The notes: generated by a model from the sequence alone, not told the origin. Counted from the first letter of the stretch, positions 52,208 to 61,456 are shown. The stretch is DNA of 64,000 nt from Aquitalea denitrificans (GCF_009856625.1 NZ_CP047241.1:186001-250000), one strand, 5' to 3'. Program-made: numbers and translations.

Positions 52208-53290
52208 ATGCTGAACGACTCCATCGATCTGACCCAGGTACGACGCGTCTTGGTCATCAAATTGCGTCACCATGGGGATGTGCTGCTGACGTCTCCGGTT
52301 TTTTCCGTGCTCAAACAGCAGGCCCCGCATCTGGAGGTCGATGCCTTGGTGTACCGCGATACGCAGGAAATGCTCAGCCTGCATCCGGCCATCAGCCAGC
52401 TGCACACCATAGATCGCAACTGGAAAAAACTGGGTCCCATCGGCCAACTCAAGGCAGAGTTGTATTTGCTGTCTGCCTTACGCCAGCGTCGCTACGATCT
52501 GGTGATCACCCTGACCGAGCACAAGCGCGGGGCATGGCTGACGCGTCTGCTGTCGCCACGCTGGTCGGTAGGGCCGGATGGCCGCTACGGCAAACTGTTT
52601 CGCAACAGCTTTACCCACCGCTATCTGCAAGTGCCGGGTAACCGCCGCCATACCATTGAAATCCATCTGGATGCCTTGCGGCGCATCGGGATTTATCCGG
52701 CTGAAAATCAGCGTCAACTGATGCTGGTGGCCGGCCACAATGCCGAGGCCACCCTGGCCGCCAAACTGGAACAGCAGGGCTTGCAGGCCGGGCAGTACAT
52801 TCTGGTACACCCCACCTCGCGCTGGCTGTTCAAGAGCTGGACGGTGGAAAACATGGTTGCGCTGATCAATACCCTGCAGCAGCGTGGCCAGCGTGTACTG
52901 CTGACTGCCGCACCCAGCCCGGATGAGATGTCCATGCTGGCCGATATCCAGTCGCGGCTGACCATGCCTGCTGCCAGCCTGGCCGGCCAGCTCAGCCTGA
53001 AAGAACTGGCTGCCGCCATCGATAACGCCCGGCTGTACATCGGCGTGGATTCGGTGCCCATGCATATTGCCTCGGCGATGAAAACGCCCTGTGTGGCCTT
53101 GTTTGGCCCGTCTGGTGACATCGAATGGGGGCCGTGGCAGGTGCCGCACCGCGTGGTGGCTGCCTCGGTGCCGTGCCGGCCGTGTGGCAATGCTGGCTGT
53201 GGCGGTGGCTGGAACAGCGAATGTCTGAATCTGATCAGTCTGCAACAAGTCATGGATGCGGTTGACGCCGTACTGGGAGAAACCGCATGA
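52208..53290 (+). CDS. waaQ: lipopolysaccharide heptosyltransferase III-like (WaaQ), GT9
   Basis: A 360-residue GT9 glycosyltransferase that adds a branch heptose to the LPS inner core using ADP-heptose. VLVIKLRHHGDVLLTSPVF near residue 14 and RYDLVITLTEHKRGAWLTRL (shown by LVITLTEHKRGAWL) near residue 87 match WaaQ. The later HPTSRWLFKSW and GVDSVPMHIASAM segments are GT9 motifs. ATG 52208 is chosen because it lies after the ptsI terminator; an ATG at 52178 is inside the ptsI stop region. It is followed by a GT4 gene overlapping by 4 bases. Confidence 0.88.
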   Translation: MLNDSIDLTQVRRVLVIKLRHHGDVLLTSPVFSVLKQQAPHLEVDALVYRDTQEMLSLHPAISQLHTIDRNWKKLGPIGQLKAELYLLSALRQRRYDLVITLTEHKRGAWLTRLLSPRWSVGPDGRYGKLFRNSFTHRYLQVPGNRRHTIEIHLDALRRIGIYPAENQRQLMLVAGHNAEATLAAKLEQQGLQAGQYILVHPTSRWLFKSWTVENMVALINTLQQRGQRVLLTAAPSPDEMSMLADIQSRLTMPAASLAGQLSLKELAAAIDNARLYIGVDSVPMHIASAMKTPCVALFGPSGDIEWGPWQVPHRVVAASVPCRPCGNAGCGGGWNSECLNLISLQQVMDAVDAVLGETA

Positions 53291-54453
53291 CCCGTCTGGC
53301 CATTATCCGGCAGAAATACAATCCGGCAGGCGGTGCCGAACGCATCGTCAGTGCCATTCTGGGCCAGTTGAAACAGCAGCCCGAACTGGAGCCGGTACTG
53401 ATCAACCGCAATTGGGAACAGCTGGATGGTGTGGCTGTCTGCCGCGTCAATCCATTCTATCTGGGCAGTATCTGGCGCGACTGGGGCTTTGCCCGTGCCG
53501 CGCGGCGGGCCTGGCAACAGGTGGGTGCCGATCTGGTGCAGTCGCACGAGCGCATTCCCGGCTGCCATGTATTCCGCGCCGGAGACGGTGTGCACGCAGC
53601 CTGGCTGGATGCGCGCGCAGAGGGCAAGGGCTGGCGGCACAAGCTGTCGGTCTGGTGCAATCCTTATCACCATTTCATGCTGCGTATGGAGCGCGCCATG
53701 TTCTCGCATCCAGACCTGCGGGCGGTAATCTGCATTTCCGAGATGGTGAAACAGGACGTACTGCAACGTTTCCCGGTGAAGCCGGAGCAGTGCGTGGTGA
53801 TTCACAATGGCGTGGACAGCGCACGCTTCAACCCCGAGGCTGCGCGCATGCGGCGCAGCGCCTTGCGTGCGCAATATGCCATCCCCGATGATGCGCCGGT
53901 GCTGGTATACGTCGGTTCCGGTTTTGAACGCAAGGGCGTGGCCCAGGCCATCCATGCCATCGTGCAGCAGCCTGCCGTGCATCTGGTGGTGGTGGGCGGC
54001 GACAAGAAGCTTGCCCATTATCAGCAGCTTGCCAGCGTGCTGGGGGTGGCCACGCGTGTGCATTTCACCGGCCCGCAAAAAGATGTACTCAGCCATTACG
54101 GCATGGCTGACGGGTTCATCCTGCCGACATTGTACGAACCGTTCGGCTCGGTGGTGGCTGAAGCCTTGGCCTGCGGCCTGCCGGTGCTCACCAGTACCCG
54201 CTGTGGCGGTGGCGAGTGTGTTACACCCGGCAAGACCGGCTGGCTGGCCGCTCCGCAGGATACGCAGGCTTGGCAGCAAAATGTGGCGGCATGGCTGGCG
54301 GCGCGTGCGCAGTGGCCGGAGATGGCCCGACAGGCCCGCGAGCGGGTACTGACACAGACCGAGCAGCACATGGTGGCCCAGATGATGGCACTGTATCGTC
54401 GCCTGTTGCAGGGAGAGAGCAGGCAACAGCCGCCGGTGGTGAGCGTGGCATGA
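53287..54453 (+). CDS. GT4 glycosyltransferase, WaaG-like
   Basis: A 388-residue GT-B glycosyltransferase. The nucleotide-sugar region includes LIQ-type ISEMVKQDVLQRF near residue 155, VIHNGVDSARFNPE near 174, VGSGFERKGV near 211, and YEPFGSVVAEALACGLPVLTS (split: YEPFGSVVAEALA, CGLPVLTS) near 283, the usual E-x7-E element. WaaG-type enzymes add the first hexose to the LPS outer core. It overlaps neighbours on both sides by 4 bases, so the core genes are a tight operon. Confidence 0.88.
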   Translation: MTRLAIIRQKYNPAGGAERIVSAILGQLKQQPELEPVLINRNWEQLDGVAVCRVNPFYLGSIWRDWGFARAARRAWQQVGADLVQSHERIPGCHVFRAGDGVHAAWLDARAEGKGWRHKLSVWCNPYHHFMLRMERAMFSHPDLRAVICISEMVKQDVLQRFPVKPEQCVVIHNGVDSARFNPEAARMRRSALRAQYAIPDDAPVLVYVGSGFERKGVAQAIHAIVQQPAVHLVVVGGDKKLAHYQQLASVLGVATRVHFTGPQKDVLSHYGMADGFILPTLYEPFGSVVAEALACGLPVLTSTRCGGGECVTPGKTGWLAAPQDTQAWQQNVAAWLAARAQWPEMARQARERVLTQTEQHMVAQMMALYRRLLQGESRQQPPVVSVA

Positions 54454-55577
54454 TGAAAGAGAGTCGATTTCCCGCACGGGCGCTGATTTTCCTGTCCCTG
54501 CTGCTGCGCCTGCCCTGGCAATGGCTGCGGCACAAACCCGAGGCTGAAACGGTGCAGCGCGTGCTGATTTTGCACCAGTTCCTGCTGGGCGATGCCTTGA
54601 TGGCCACCAGCCTGCTGGCCAAGGCGCGGCAACGTTATCCACAGGCAGATATTGTCATGGCCTGCCCGCCAGGTCAGGTCGCACTGTATGCAGGCCAGCC
54701 TTATGGTGTGCGTGCCTTCGGTTGGCATATCCGTCATTTCGCCTCGGTATGCCAGCTATTTGCCATGCCTCGGTTTGACCTGGTGTTGCTGATGGGCGAA
54801 AACCGGCTGAGCTATCTGGCTCGCGCCATTGGTGCGCGTTGGATTGTCGGCTTTGCCAATGAACAGCCGGCGCACAAGAACTGGCTGCTGGATGAGGCCA
54901 TTCCGTATGCCACCGAGCCTGAAGCCTGGACCGATACTGCCGCCCGTCTGGTGGATGGCCCGGAGCCTGCCCCTTATCAGCTAGGCGACTGGCCGATGCC
55001 GCAGCAAAGCCTGCCATCCTTGCCGGATAACTATGTCGTGCTGCATGTGGGGGCCAGCTCGGCCACACGTTTCTGGCCGGCGGCGCACTGGCAGGAATTG
55101 GCCGATAACATTCGCCGTGCCCAACTGGCGGTGGTGTGGTCGTGCGGGCCGGGTGAGGAGGCTCTGCTGCTGCAGATCGACCCGCCGACGTCTGATGTTC
55201 GCATGGCTGGTTGTCTAACCTTGTTGCAGCTACGACAGCTGCTGGCCGGTGCCCGTGCCTGCGTGTGTCCGGATACCGGTGTCGCCCATCTGGCCAAGGT
55301 GGCGGGTACGCCATTGCTGATGCTGTTTGGCCCCGGCAGCGAGGTATTGTTCGGAGCCAGCCGCTTCTTTGCCCATTACCCGTGTTTAGGGGTGGGACCA
55401 GACTTGTTCCCCTGTCGCAACCAACGCAGCGTGCACCACCGCGATGTGGATTGGGCCCTGCGCTGTTTCCGCCGTTTTGGCGACCGTGGCGATGCCTGCC
55501 GTCGTGCCTTGTGCATGGAGGCCATAACTAGTCTACATGTATCACAAATGTTGAACTTTTTACTGGATATTCAATGA
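54450..55577 (+). CDS. GT9 heptosyltransferase-family protein
   Basis: A 375-residue GT9 protein with the pattern RVLILHQFLLGDALMATSLL near residue 36 and the ADP-heptose family C-terminal motif CPDTGVAHLAKVAGTPLLMLFGPGSE (split: CPDTGVAHLAKVAG, PLLMLFGPG) near residue 270. The N-terminus carries a hydrophobic stretch (FLSLLLRLPWQW), possibly a membrane-contact helix. It belongs to the lipopolysaccharide core cluster; exact donor and acceptor cannot be read. The last ~75 bases become AT-rich where the following ligase-like gene begins. Confidence 0.82.
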   Translation: MMKESRFPARALIFLSLLLRLPWQWLRHKPEAETVQRVLILHQFLLGDALMATSLLAKARQRYPQADIVMACPPGQVALYAGQPYGVRAFGWHIRHFASVCQLFAMPRFDLVLLMGENRLSYLARAIGARWIVGFANEQPAHKNWLLDEAIPYATEPEAWTDTAARLVDGPEPAPYQLGDWPMPQQSLPSLPDNYVVLHVGASSATRFWPAAHWQELADNIRRAQLAVVWSCGPGEEALLLQIDPPTSDVRMAGCLTLLQLRQLLAGARACVCPDTGVAHLAKVAGTPLLMLFGPGSEVLFGASRFFAHYPCLGVGPDLFPCRNQRSVHHRDVDWALRCFRRFGDRGDACRRALCMEAITSLHVSQMLNFLLDIQ

Positions 55578-56896
55578 AAGTCGTAGCTAATCACAATGGG
55601 TGGAGAGATCAAGCAGTACTGCTTCTATCTTGGCTGTTTCTCACCCTTGCTAATGTTTCGCATACAATTGCATTACGTTATGTCATCTTGGTTTTGATGC
55701 TACTAATAGCAATTTTTGGAAAATTATCTTTTGTGCGATCACTTGGAAATGCCCGAGCAGTAGTGCTAGCGTTAGTAGTTTTTCTTGGTTATGCAACTAT
55801 GCATACATGGCTACTGTCTGGGTGGTCCCAGGTATCCTTCCACGAGGAGTATAGCCAGTTACTGATTGGAGGGTTATGGTTTCTGGCTGGTCTGTGGTTG
55901 TTTAATCGACAGCGTTTGTTGTCTATTGCTGATTTAGTTATATTGTCCGGAACAGCACTTGCTGTTGTTGAGTTTGGTTATGGGGCCTATCAATATCTTA
56001 AAATTGGCCAATGGCCATTCATGGAAACTTTTACTACGGCGACAAAGCTGGAGTTTACTTTTTTCATGAATTATGTATTAGGCTTTGTCGCGGTAGCTTT
56101 CTGTTTTAGTAGTTTTTCTTGTGATCGTCGTATAACATTTTTCCCCCGTTGGGCATTGTTTATCTTAGCGTTGTTGATCCTTTTTGTTAGCCTAAGGGCG
56201 GGGGCACGCAATGGAATGATTGGTCTAATTTATCTAGTTTTATCAATGTTGTTTGTTTTTATGGTATTTGAAGGATTTCGTTTTTCATGGCGCAAGGTAT
56301 TGGGCATCAGTCTGCTTGTTTTTTCTACAATTATTGCAATTGGTATATACACGGTTCGCCAGGATCCTCGGAGTCATGCCTTTATTGAGTCGGCTCAAAT
56401 AGGATGGAATTATCCAGCGACCAAGGCGTGGCTGCGGATGGAACCGCTGCCCAAAATGTCGAATGGAGAACCAGTAGATGGCTCAGCTTATGAACGTATT
56501 GCTTGGATTCATAGTGGCTTGGATTTGATTGTGACTCGACCAATTGGCTATGGCTTCTCAAGAGATGCTTTTTCATTGGCGCTGACAGAGACTGGTCATC
56601 ATAATCAAGTAGGTCATAGTCATAGTGGTTTTATTGATTTAGGAATTGGGCTGGGGATTCCCGGTGTTTTTCTTTGGCTAATATTTTGTGGCTTACTTGT
56701 ACGCAGTGGTTTTCAGGCATTTAGCCAGCGTCGTGAGATGCTCGGTTTGGTATTGATGCTAGTTACGTGTGGCTTTATGGGTAGGATGGTACTGGAAAGT
56801 GTTAATAAGGACCACATGCTACATATTTTTCTTTTCACCGCTGCGGCACTCCTTGCCGAAATAAAGCAAAGGCAAGGAATAAGTAGTGGCGAATAA
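55574..56896 (+). CDS. O-antigen ligase/polymerase-like membrane protein (WaaL/Wzy type)
   Basis: A 440-residue integral membrane protein with about 11-12 helices and one large periplasmic loop at about residues 255-350. The loop carries the ligase-like GHSHSGFIDLGIGLGIPG near residue 348 (with a preceding ARNGMIGLIYL segment near 213), as in the Wzy_C/O-antigen ligase family. Such proteins attach O-antigen to lipid A-core. Codon use is strikingly AT-rich compared with both neighbours (many TTA, ATT, TTT codons), a sign of transfer. It overlaps both neighbouring genes, which suggests cassette-like exchange inside the operon. Confidence 0.8.
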   Translation: MKVVANHNGWRDQAVLLLSWLFLTLANVSHTIALRYVILVLMLLIAIFGKLSFVRSLGNARAVVLALVVFLGYATMHTWLLSGWSQVSFHEEYSQLLIGGLWFLAGLWLFNRQRLLSIADLVILSGTALAVVEFGYGAYQYLKIGQWPFMETFTTATKLEFTFFMNYVLGFVAVAFCFSSFSCDRRITFFPRWALFILALLILFVSLRAGARNGMIGLIYLVLSMLFVFMVFEGFRFSWRKVLGISLLVFSTIIAIGIYTVRQDPRSHAFIESAQIGWNYPATKAWLRMEPLPKMSNGEPVDGSAYERIAWIHSGLDLIVTRPIGYGFSRDAFSLALTETGHHNQVGHSHSGFIDLGIGLGIPGVFLWLIFCGLLVRSGFQAFSQRREMLGLVLMLVTCGFMGRMVLESVNKDHMLHIFLFTAAALLAEIKQRQGISSGE

Positions 56897-57998
56897 GTGG
56901 GTGCTGTTCACCGAGTCCTCCGATAATGTCGGCGGGCAGGAATTGCAGCTGATGCAGCAGATGCGCCAGATGCAGCAGCATGGCCTGCGTACCATGCTGG
57001 CCTGCCGCCCGGGCGGACGCGTAGAACAGGTGGCCAGGCAGCAGGGCCTGGCGGTGCTGCCGGTCCGCTTTCGCAACAGCCTGCATCTGCCGTCGATTGC
57101 CATTCTGCGGCGCTGGATCAGCCAGCATCAGCCGCGCCTGGCCATTTGCCACAGTGGCCATGACAGCAATAATCTGGCGATTGCGGCAAGGCTGGTGTGG
57201 CATCGGCCCTTCCTGCTGCGCTCCCGTACCTATCAGCCGGGCAAGCCCTCGGCTTGGTCGTATAACCGGCTGGTGGATGCCACCATGGTGCCCAGTCATT
57301 ACCTGCGCGATGCCTTGTTGCAAAACCCCGCCATCCGTCCTGATCGCATCCATGTAGTGTATCCGGGTATCGACTTTGCCGGACTGGATGTTGCAGTGAA
57401 TCAGCCGCTGCCGGCCCATATCAGCGACTGGCTGGCTGCTTCTGCCGCACCTGTGCTGCTGCATGCTGCCATGTTACGTGGCGAAAAAGGGCACCTCACC
57501 ATTTTGCAAGCCATGGTGGTGCTGCGGGACAGTTATCCGCACTGGCGCTATCTGGTGGCGGGAGATGGCGTGGCCCGGCAACAGATCGAGGTGGAAATCC
57601 AGCGTCTTGGTCTGGCTGATCGCGTATTGCTGGCTGGCGTGGTCTCACCAGTGGCACCCTTGTACCGTCATGCCGATCTGTTGCTGATGCCGTCAACTTA
57701 CGAGCCCTTGGGCATGTCGCAAATCGAGGCGCTGGCCCTGCAGTGCCCGGTACTGGCCAGCAATACCGGCGGCATTCCGGAGACGGTGGCAGATGGCCGG
57801 ACCGGCATGCTGGTTGAAGCTGGCAATGCCCAGGCCTGGGCTGCCGCCATTGCTGCGGCACTGGATTCCATGCCGCAACAGGGTCAGATGGCTGAAGCCG
57901 GTGCGCGTGATGTGCGTCAGCGTTTTGCCCCGGACAGTAATCTGCAGCAGATCATGGCCCTTAGCGGTCTTTCCGGCCTGTTGGCCGCATCTCATTGA
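56886..57998 (+). CDS. GT4 glycosyltransferase in the lipopolysaccharide cluster
   Basis: A 370-residue GT-B glycosyltransferase. ESSDNVGGQELQLMQQM near residue 9 is the N-terminal G-G-x-E loop, HVVYPGIDFAGLD near residue 156, HAAMLRGEKGHLTILQAM (shown by MLRGEKGHLTIL) near 194 and MPSTYEPLGMSQIEALALQCPVLAS (split: YEPLGMSQIEALA, CPVLAS) near 269 are GT4 motifs. The start is GTG at 56886, overlapping the previous gene by 11 bases. GC content returns to the normal level within it. The sugar transferred is unknown. Confidence 0.85.
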   Translation: MANKWVLFTESSDNVGGQELQLMQQMRQMQQHGLRTMLACRPGGRVEQVARQQGLAVLPVRFRNSLHLPSIAILRRWISQHQPRLAICHSGHDSNNLAIAARLVWHRPFLLRSRTYQPGKPSAWSYNRLVDATMVPSHYLRDALLQNPAIRPDRIHVVYPGIDFAGLDVAVNQPLPAHISDWLAASAAPVLLHAAMLRGEKGHLTILQAMVVLRDSYPHWRYLVAGDGVARQQIEVEIQRLGLADRVLLAGVVSPVAPLYRHADLLLMPSTYEPLGMSQIEALALQCPVLASNTGGIPETVADGRTGMLVEAGNAQAWAAAIAAALDSMPQQGQMAEAGARDVRQRFAPDSNLQQIMALSGLSGLLAASH

Positions 57999-58016
57999 TC
58001 CGATTGGACTATTACC

Positions 58017-59768
58017 TTGAAACATAGCTGGCCCATTTACCGCCGCCTGCTGGGTTATCTGGCCCAGTACTGGAAGGTATTCGCCCTGTCATTGGTCTCC
58101 ATGACCGTTGCCGCCCTGACCGAACCGGCGTTTGCCCGGCTGATGAAGCCACTGATCGACGGTGGTTTCGTCAACAAGGATCCCCAGGCGATTGTCTGGG
58201 TGCCGATGGCCATTGTCGGCGTGTTCCTGGTGCGGGGGATTACCAGCTTTATCAACGAATACACCTCCAGCTGGCTGGCCGGGCATCTGGTACAAACCCT
58301 GCGCCAGCAGATGTTTGCCAAGATGCTGCGCCTGCCGGTGCAGTACTACGCCGATAATCAGTCGGGACGTCTGGTTTCGCGCATCTCTTTTGATGTCAAC
58401 CAGGTGACCGAAGCCGGCTTTAATGTCATCACAGTCAGCGTCAAGGATGGTGTGACTGCCATCAGCCTGCTGGCCTGGTTGCTGTATATCGATTGGCAAC
58501 TGACCATCATCTGCCTGGTGGTGATGCCGGTGGTAACAGTATGCATGCGCATGGTTGCCAAGCGCCTGCGCGGCCTGGCGCTGGAGAACCAGCAACACAT
58601 GGCAGACCTGACGCAGATTCTGGGCGAAGGGGTGGATTGCCAGAAGGTGATCAAGGTTTACGGTGGCGAGGAATATGAAGAAAGCCGCTTCAATACAGCT
58701 TCGCAGGCCATTCGTCGTAATGGCGTGAAGCAGAGCGCGGCCAGTTCGGCTAATACTGGTGTCACCCAGTTGATGATTGCCTGCGCACTGGCAGCCATTT
58801 TGTATTTTGCTGCCATGCGTGCCCAGCATGGTGCGTTTACTGCCGGCGATTTCATGTCCTTCCTCACCGCCATGATGCTGCTGTTTGCGCCGATAAAGCG
58901 CATTACCGGCATTTCCCAGGCCATGCAGCGCGGGCTGGCCGCCGCCGAGAGTGTGTTCAACTTCCTGGATGAACCCGGTGAGCCGGATCATGGGACACAA
59001 CGCCTGCCGACAACCCGTGGCCAGCTGCGGTTTGAGGATGTTTCCTTCCGTTATCCCAATGCTGAACGGGTAGTGCTGCAGCAGGTGAGTCTGGAGGTGA
59101 ATTCCGGCGAAACGGTAGCGCTGGTGGGTTCTTCCGGCAGTGGTAAAACCACGCTGGTCAGCCTGATTCCGCGCTTCTACGAACCGTTGTCAGGGCGTAT
59201 CACCCTGGATGGCCTTGCGCTGGATGAGATCGTGCTGGCCGATCTGCGTCAGCATATCGCCATGGTGAGCCAGGATGTGGTGCTGTTCAACGACACGGTG
59301 GCCGCGAATATCGCCTATGGTTCTGGTCACGCGATCAGTCGCGAGCAGATCATCGAGGCTGCCCGTGCTGCCAATGCGCTGGAGTTCATCGAAGCGATGC
59401 CGGAGGGGCTGGATACCCAGATCGGTGAAAATGGCGTGCGGCTGTCCGGTGGACAGCGTCAGCGGCTGGCCATTGCCCGTGCACTGCTGAAGAATGCACC
59501 GCTACTGATTCTGGACGAGGCGACATCAGCATTGGATACCCAGTCCGAACGGCTGGTGCAGGCTGCGCTGGAAAACCTGATGAAGAATCGTACCACCATC
59601 GTGATTGCCCACCGCTTGTCCACTATCGAGAACGCCGATCGCATCATCGTGATGCATCAGGGCAAGGTGGCCGAGCAAGGCAGTCATCAGCAGCTGATGC
59701 TGTTGGACGGTCTGTATGCCCGTCTGCACAGCCTGCAGTTCCGCGAGCCGGAGGCTGACGCAGGCTGA
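58017..59768 (+). CDS. msbA: lipid A export ABC transporter MsbA
   Basis: A 583-residue half-transporter: six membrane helices (to about residue 320) and an ABC domain. Walker A is GSSGSGKTTLV near residue 371, the Q-loop MVSQDVVLFNDTV near 417, the signature LSGGQRQRLAIARALLKNAP (shown by LSGGQRQRLAIA) near 476, Walker B LLILDEATSALD follows, and the H-loop is IAHRLSTIEN. It flips core-lipid A across the inner membrane. The start is TTG at 58017 (MKHSWPIYRRLL); no ATG fits before the first helix. It closes the core operon and is followed by a strong terminator. Confidence 0.96.
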   Translation: MKHSWPIYRRLLGYLAQYWKVFALSLVSMTVAALTEPAFARLMKPLIDGGFVNKDPQAIVWVPMAIVGVFLVRGITSFINEYTSSWLAGHLVQTLRQQMFAKMLRLPVQYYADNQSGRLVSRISFDVNQVTEAGFNVITVSVKDGVTAISLLAWLLYIDWQLTIICLVVMPVVTVCMRMVAKRLRGLALENQQHMADLTQILGEGVDCQKVIKVYGGEEYEESRFNTASQAIRRNGVKQSAASSANTGVTQLMIACALAAILYFAAMRAQHGAFTAGDFMSFLTAMMLLFAPIKRITGISQAMQRGLAAAESVFNFLDEPGEPDHGTQRLPTTRGQLRFEDVSFRYPNAERVVLQQVSLEVNSGETVALVGSSGSGKTTLVSLIPRFYEPLSGRITLDGLALDEIVLADLRQHIAMVSQDVVLFNDTVAANIAYGSGHAISREQIIEAARAANALEFIEAMPEGLDTQIGENGVRLSGGQRQRLAIARALLKNAPLLILDEATSALDTQSERLVQAALENLMKNRTTIVIAHRLSTIENADRIIVMHQGKVAEQGSHQQLMLLDGLYARLHSLQFREPEADAG

Positions 59769-59792
59769 GCAGCCGGTACGGATAGACAAAGC

Positions 59793-59822
59793 AAAACAGG
59801 CTGCCCGTGGGCAGCCTGTTTT
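59793..59822. terminator. bidirectional terminator after msbA
   Basis: A 13-bp stem, AAAACAGGCTGCC / GGCAGCCTGTTTT, with a 4-base loop. It lies between msbA and the convergent FimV-like gene. The ACAGGCTGC core is the same as in the hairpin at 4081. Confidence 0.92.
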
Positions 59823-59835
59823 ACATGCGCAGGAT

Positions 59836-60219
59836 TCAGACCTTGACCGCGAACAGCGGGTCCTGCGGAGCCAGCTGGCGGCCGGCTTCCTGAATGGTGC
59901 GCCATACCGGCTGGTCCTTGACCTGGGCCTGTACATCGCGGGCCAGACGGCAGTAAGCCTTGCCATTGCCTTCGGAGGAATAGGCGCGTAGCAGGGTTAC
60001 CTTGATGGAAAGGTTTTGGGGTTCGTCCTTCATGGCCTCTTTCAGGACGCGTACGGCATCGCCGCTACGGCCATAAGCCAGGAAAACCTCGGCCTCGCCT
60101 ACCGGGTCGATACCCCGGGCGCGCGGTTTTTTATAAGTTAGCTTGCGCCACAGCTGGCGGGAAATGTAGTAGCTACTCATCAGGCCGAAACTGGCCAGTA
60201 ATGCGGTTATTGCATCCAC
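59836..60219 (-). CDS. short FimV C-terminal-domain-like protein
   Basis: A 127-residue protein. One N-terminal hydrophobic helix (residues 3-20, ITALLASFGLMSSYYIS) is followed by a basic patch RKLTYKKPRAR and a helical TPR-like domain with VGEAEVFLAYGRSGDAVRVLKEAM near residue 39 (shown by EAEVFLAYGRSGDAVRVL). This resembles the C-terminal domain of FimV-family pilus/polarity proteins, but the N-terminal LysM region is missing. The GTG start at 60219 has GGAGGGAA just upstream; a longer open frame to 60294 lacks support. Role in pilus biology is inferred from resemblance and the nearby pilQ. Confidence 0.65.
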   Translation of the reverse strand: MDAITALLASFGLMSSYYISRQLWRKLTYKKPRARGIDPVGEAEVFLAYGRSGDAVRVLKEAMKDEPQNLSIKVTLLRAYSSEGNGKAYCRLARDVQAQVKDQPVWRTIQEAGRQLAPQDPLFAVKV

Positions 60220-60295
60220 CTTGGCTTCCCTCCGAGATTCTCTCTCTGCTTGAATTATGCAGTCGATTATTCGGGCAGCCGCAGATCCCCGCAAT

Positions 60296-60337
60296 CCGTA
60301 AAAATCCTTAATGACACCAAGGTTTCAGGATTTACGG
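60296..60337 (-). terminator. imperfect hairpin after aroB
   Basis: CCGTAAAAATCCT (60296-60308) pairs with AGGATTTACGG (60327-60337) with a two-base bulge, and CCTT/AAGG pair inside the loop. It lies 13 bases beyond the aroB stop. It may be a terminator or a regulatory site for the next gene. Confidence 0.5.
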
Positions 60338-60350
60338 GGGCAGTGGGCAA

Positions 60351-61451
60351 TCAATGGGAAATGGTTGGATCGATATGTGGTCCGCTAAACAGCGTATCGA
60401 GTACCGCAGTGGGCAGGCCGGGCTGGATGACTGCCTGCCCCAGTTGCTTGAGCAGGACAAAGCGGATGACACCGCTTTCCACTTTCTTGTCATGGCCCAT
60501 GTGGCGCATCCATTCATCGATACCGAAGTCAGGGCTGCGTACAGGTAGTCCGGCAGCGGCAATCAGTGCCACTGCACGTTCAACATCATGCTGCGTCAGC
60601 CAGCCCAGTGCCTGGGATGCTGCGGCGGCCAGGACCATGCCGGCACCGACGGCTTCGCCATGCAGCCATTGTCCATAACCAAGGCCGGCTTCGATGGCGT
60701 GGCCAAAGGTGTGACCCAGATTGAGCAGGGCGCGTACGCCCTGTTCCTTTTCATCCTGGCCGACAATCGCGGCCTTCATTTCGCAGGAGCGACGCACGGC
60801 GTATTGCAGGGCTTCAGGGTCGCGGGCGCGCAGTTTGTCCATATTGGCTTCCAGCCAGGCCAGGAAATCGGCATCGCCCAGCAGGCCGTACTTGATTACT
60901 TCGGCGATGCCGGCGGATAGTTCGCGCTCGGGCAGGGTGGCCAGCAAGTCCATGTCGGCTAGCACCAGCTTGGGCTGATAGAAAGCGCCGACCATGTTTT
61001 TGCCCAGGGGGTGGTTGATGGCGGTTTTGCCACCTACCGAGGAATCAACCTGGGCGAGCAGGGTGGTGGGAATCTGGATGAACGGTGCACCGCGCTGATA
61101 GCAGGCAGCGGCAAAACCGGTCATGTCGCCGATGACACCGCCACCCAGTGCGATCAGGGTGGTTTTGCGTTCGGCATTGGCACCCAAGAGAGCATCGAAA
61201 ATCAGGTTCAGCGTCTGCCAGTTTTTGTGTGCTTCACCATCCGGCAGGATGACCGGGATGCAATGCACGCCATGGTTTTGTAGCTGCTGGGTCAGACGCT
61301 CCAGGTATAGCGGTGCCACCACTTCATTGGTGATGATGGCAACCTGGGGAATGGGCAGATGGGGCAGGATCAGCTCAGCCTGATCAAGCAGTCCGTGGCC
61401 AATGTGAATGGGGTAGCGGGTATCCGGCAGGGTCAGGTCGAGGGTGATCAT
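60351..61451 (-). CDS. aroB: 3-dehydroquinate synthase
   Basis: A 366-residue enzyme of the shikimate pathway that makes 3-dehydroquinate from DAHP using NAD and zinc. GGGVIGDMTGFAAACYQRG (shown by GGGVIGDMTGFAA) near residue 103, IPTTLLAQVDSSVGGKTAINHPLGKN (split: IPTTLLAQVDSSVGGKT, NHPLGKNMVG) near residue 127 and the metal-binding GHTFGHAIEAGLGYGQWLHGEAV (shown by LGHTFGHAIEA, WLHGEAV) near 246 are all present. It lies 5 bases after aroK, in the conserved pilQ-aroK-aroB order. Confidence 0.97.
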   Translation of the reverse strand: MITLDLTLPDTRYPIHIGHGLLDQAELILPHLPIPQVAIITNEVVAPLYLERLTQQLQNHGVHCIPVILPDGEAHKNWQTLNLIFDALLGANAERKTTLIALGGGVIGDMTGFAAACYQRGAPFIQIPTTLLAQVDSSVGGKTAINHPLGKNMVGAFYQPKLVLADMDLLATLPERELSAGIAEVIKYGLLGDADFLAWLEANMDKLRARDPEALQYAVRRSCEMKAAIVGQDEKEQGVRALLNLGHTFGHAIEAGLGYGQWLHGEAVGAGMVLAAAASQALGWLTQHDVERAVALIAAAGLPVRSPDFGIDEWMRHMGHDKKVESGVIRFVLLKQLGQAVIQPGLPTAVLDTLFSGPHIDPTISH

Positions 61452-61456
61452 GTGCT

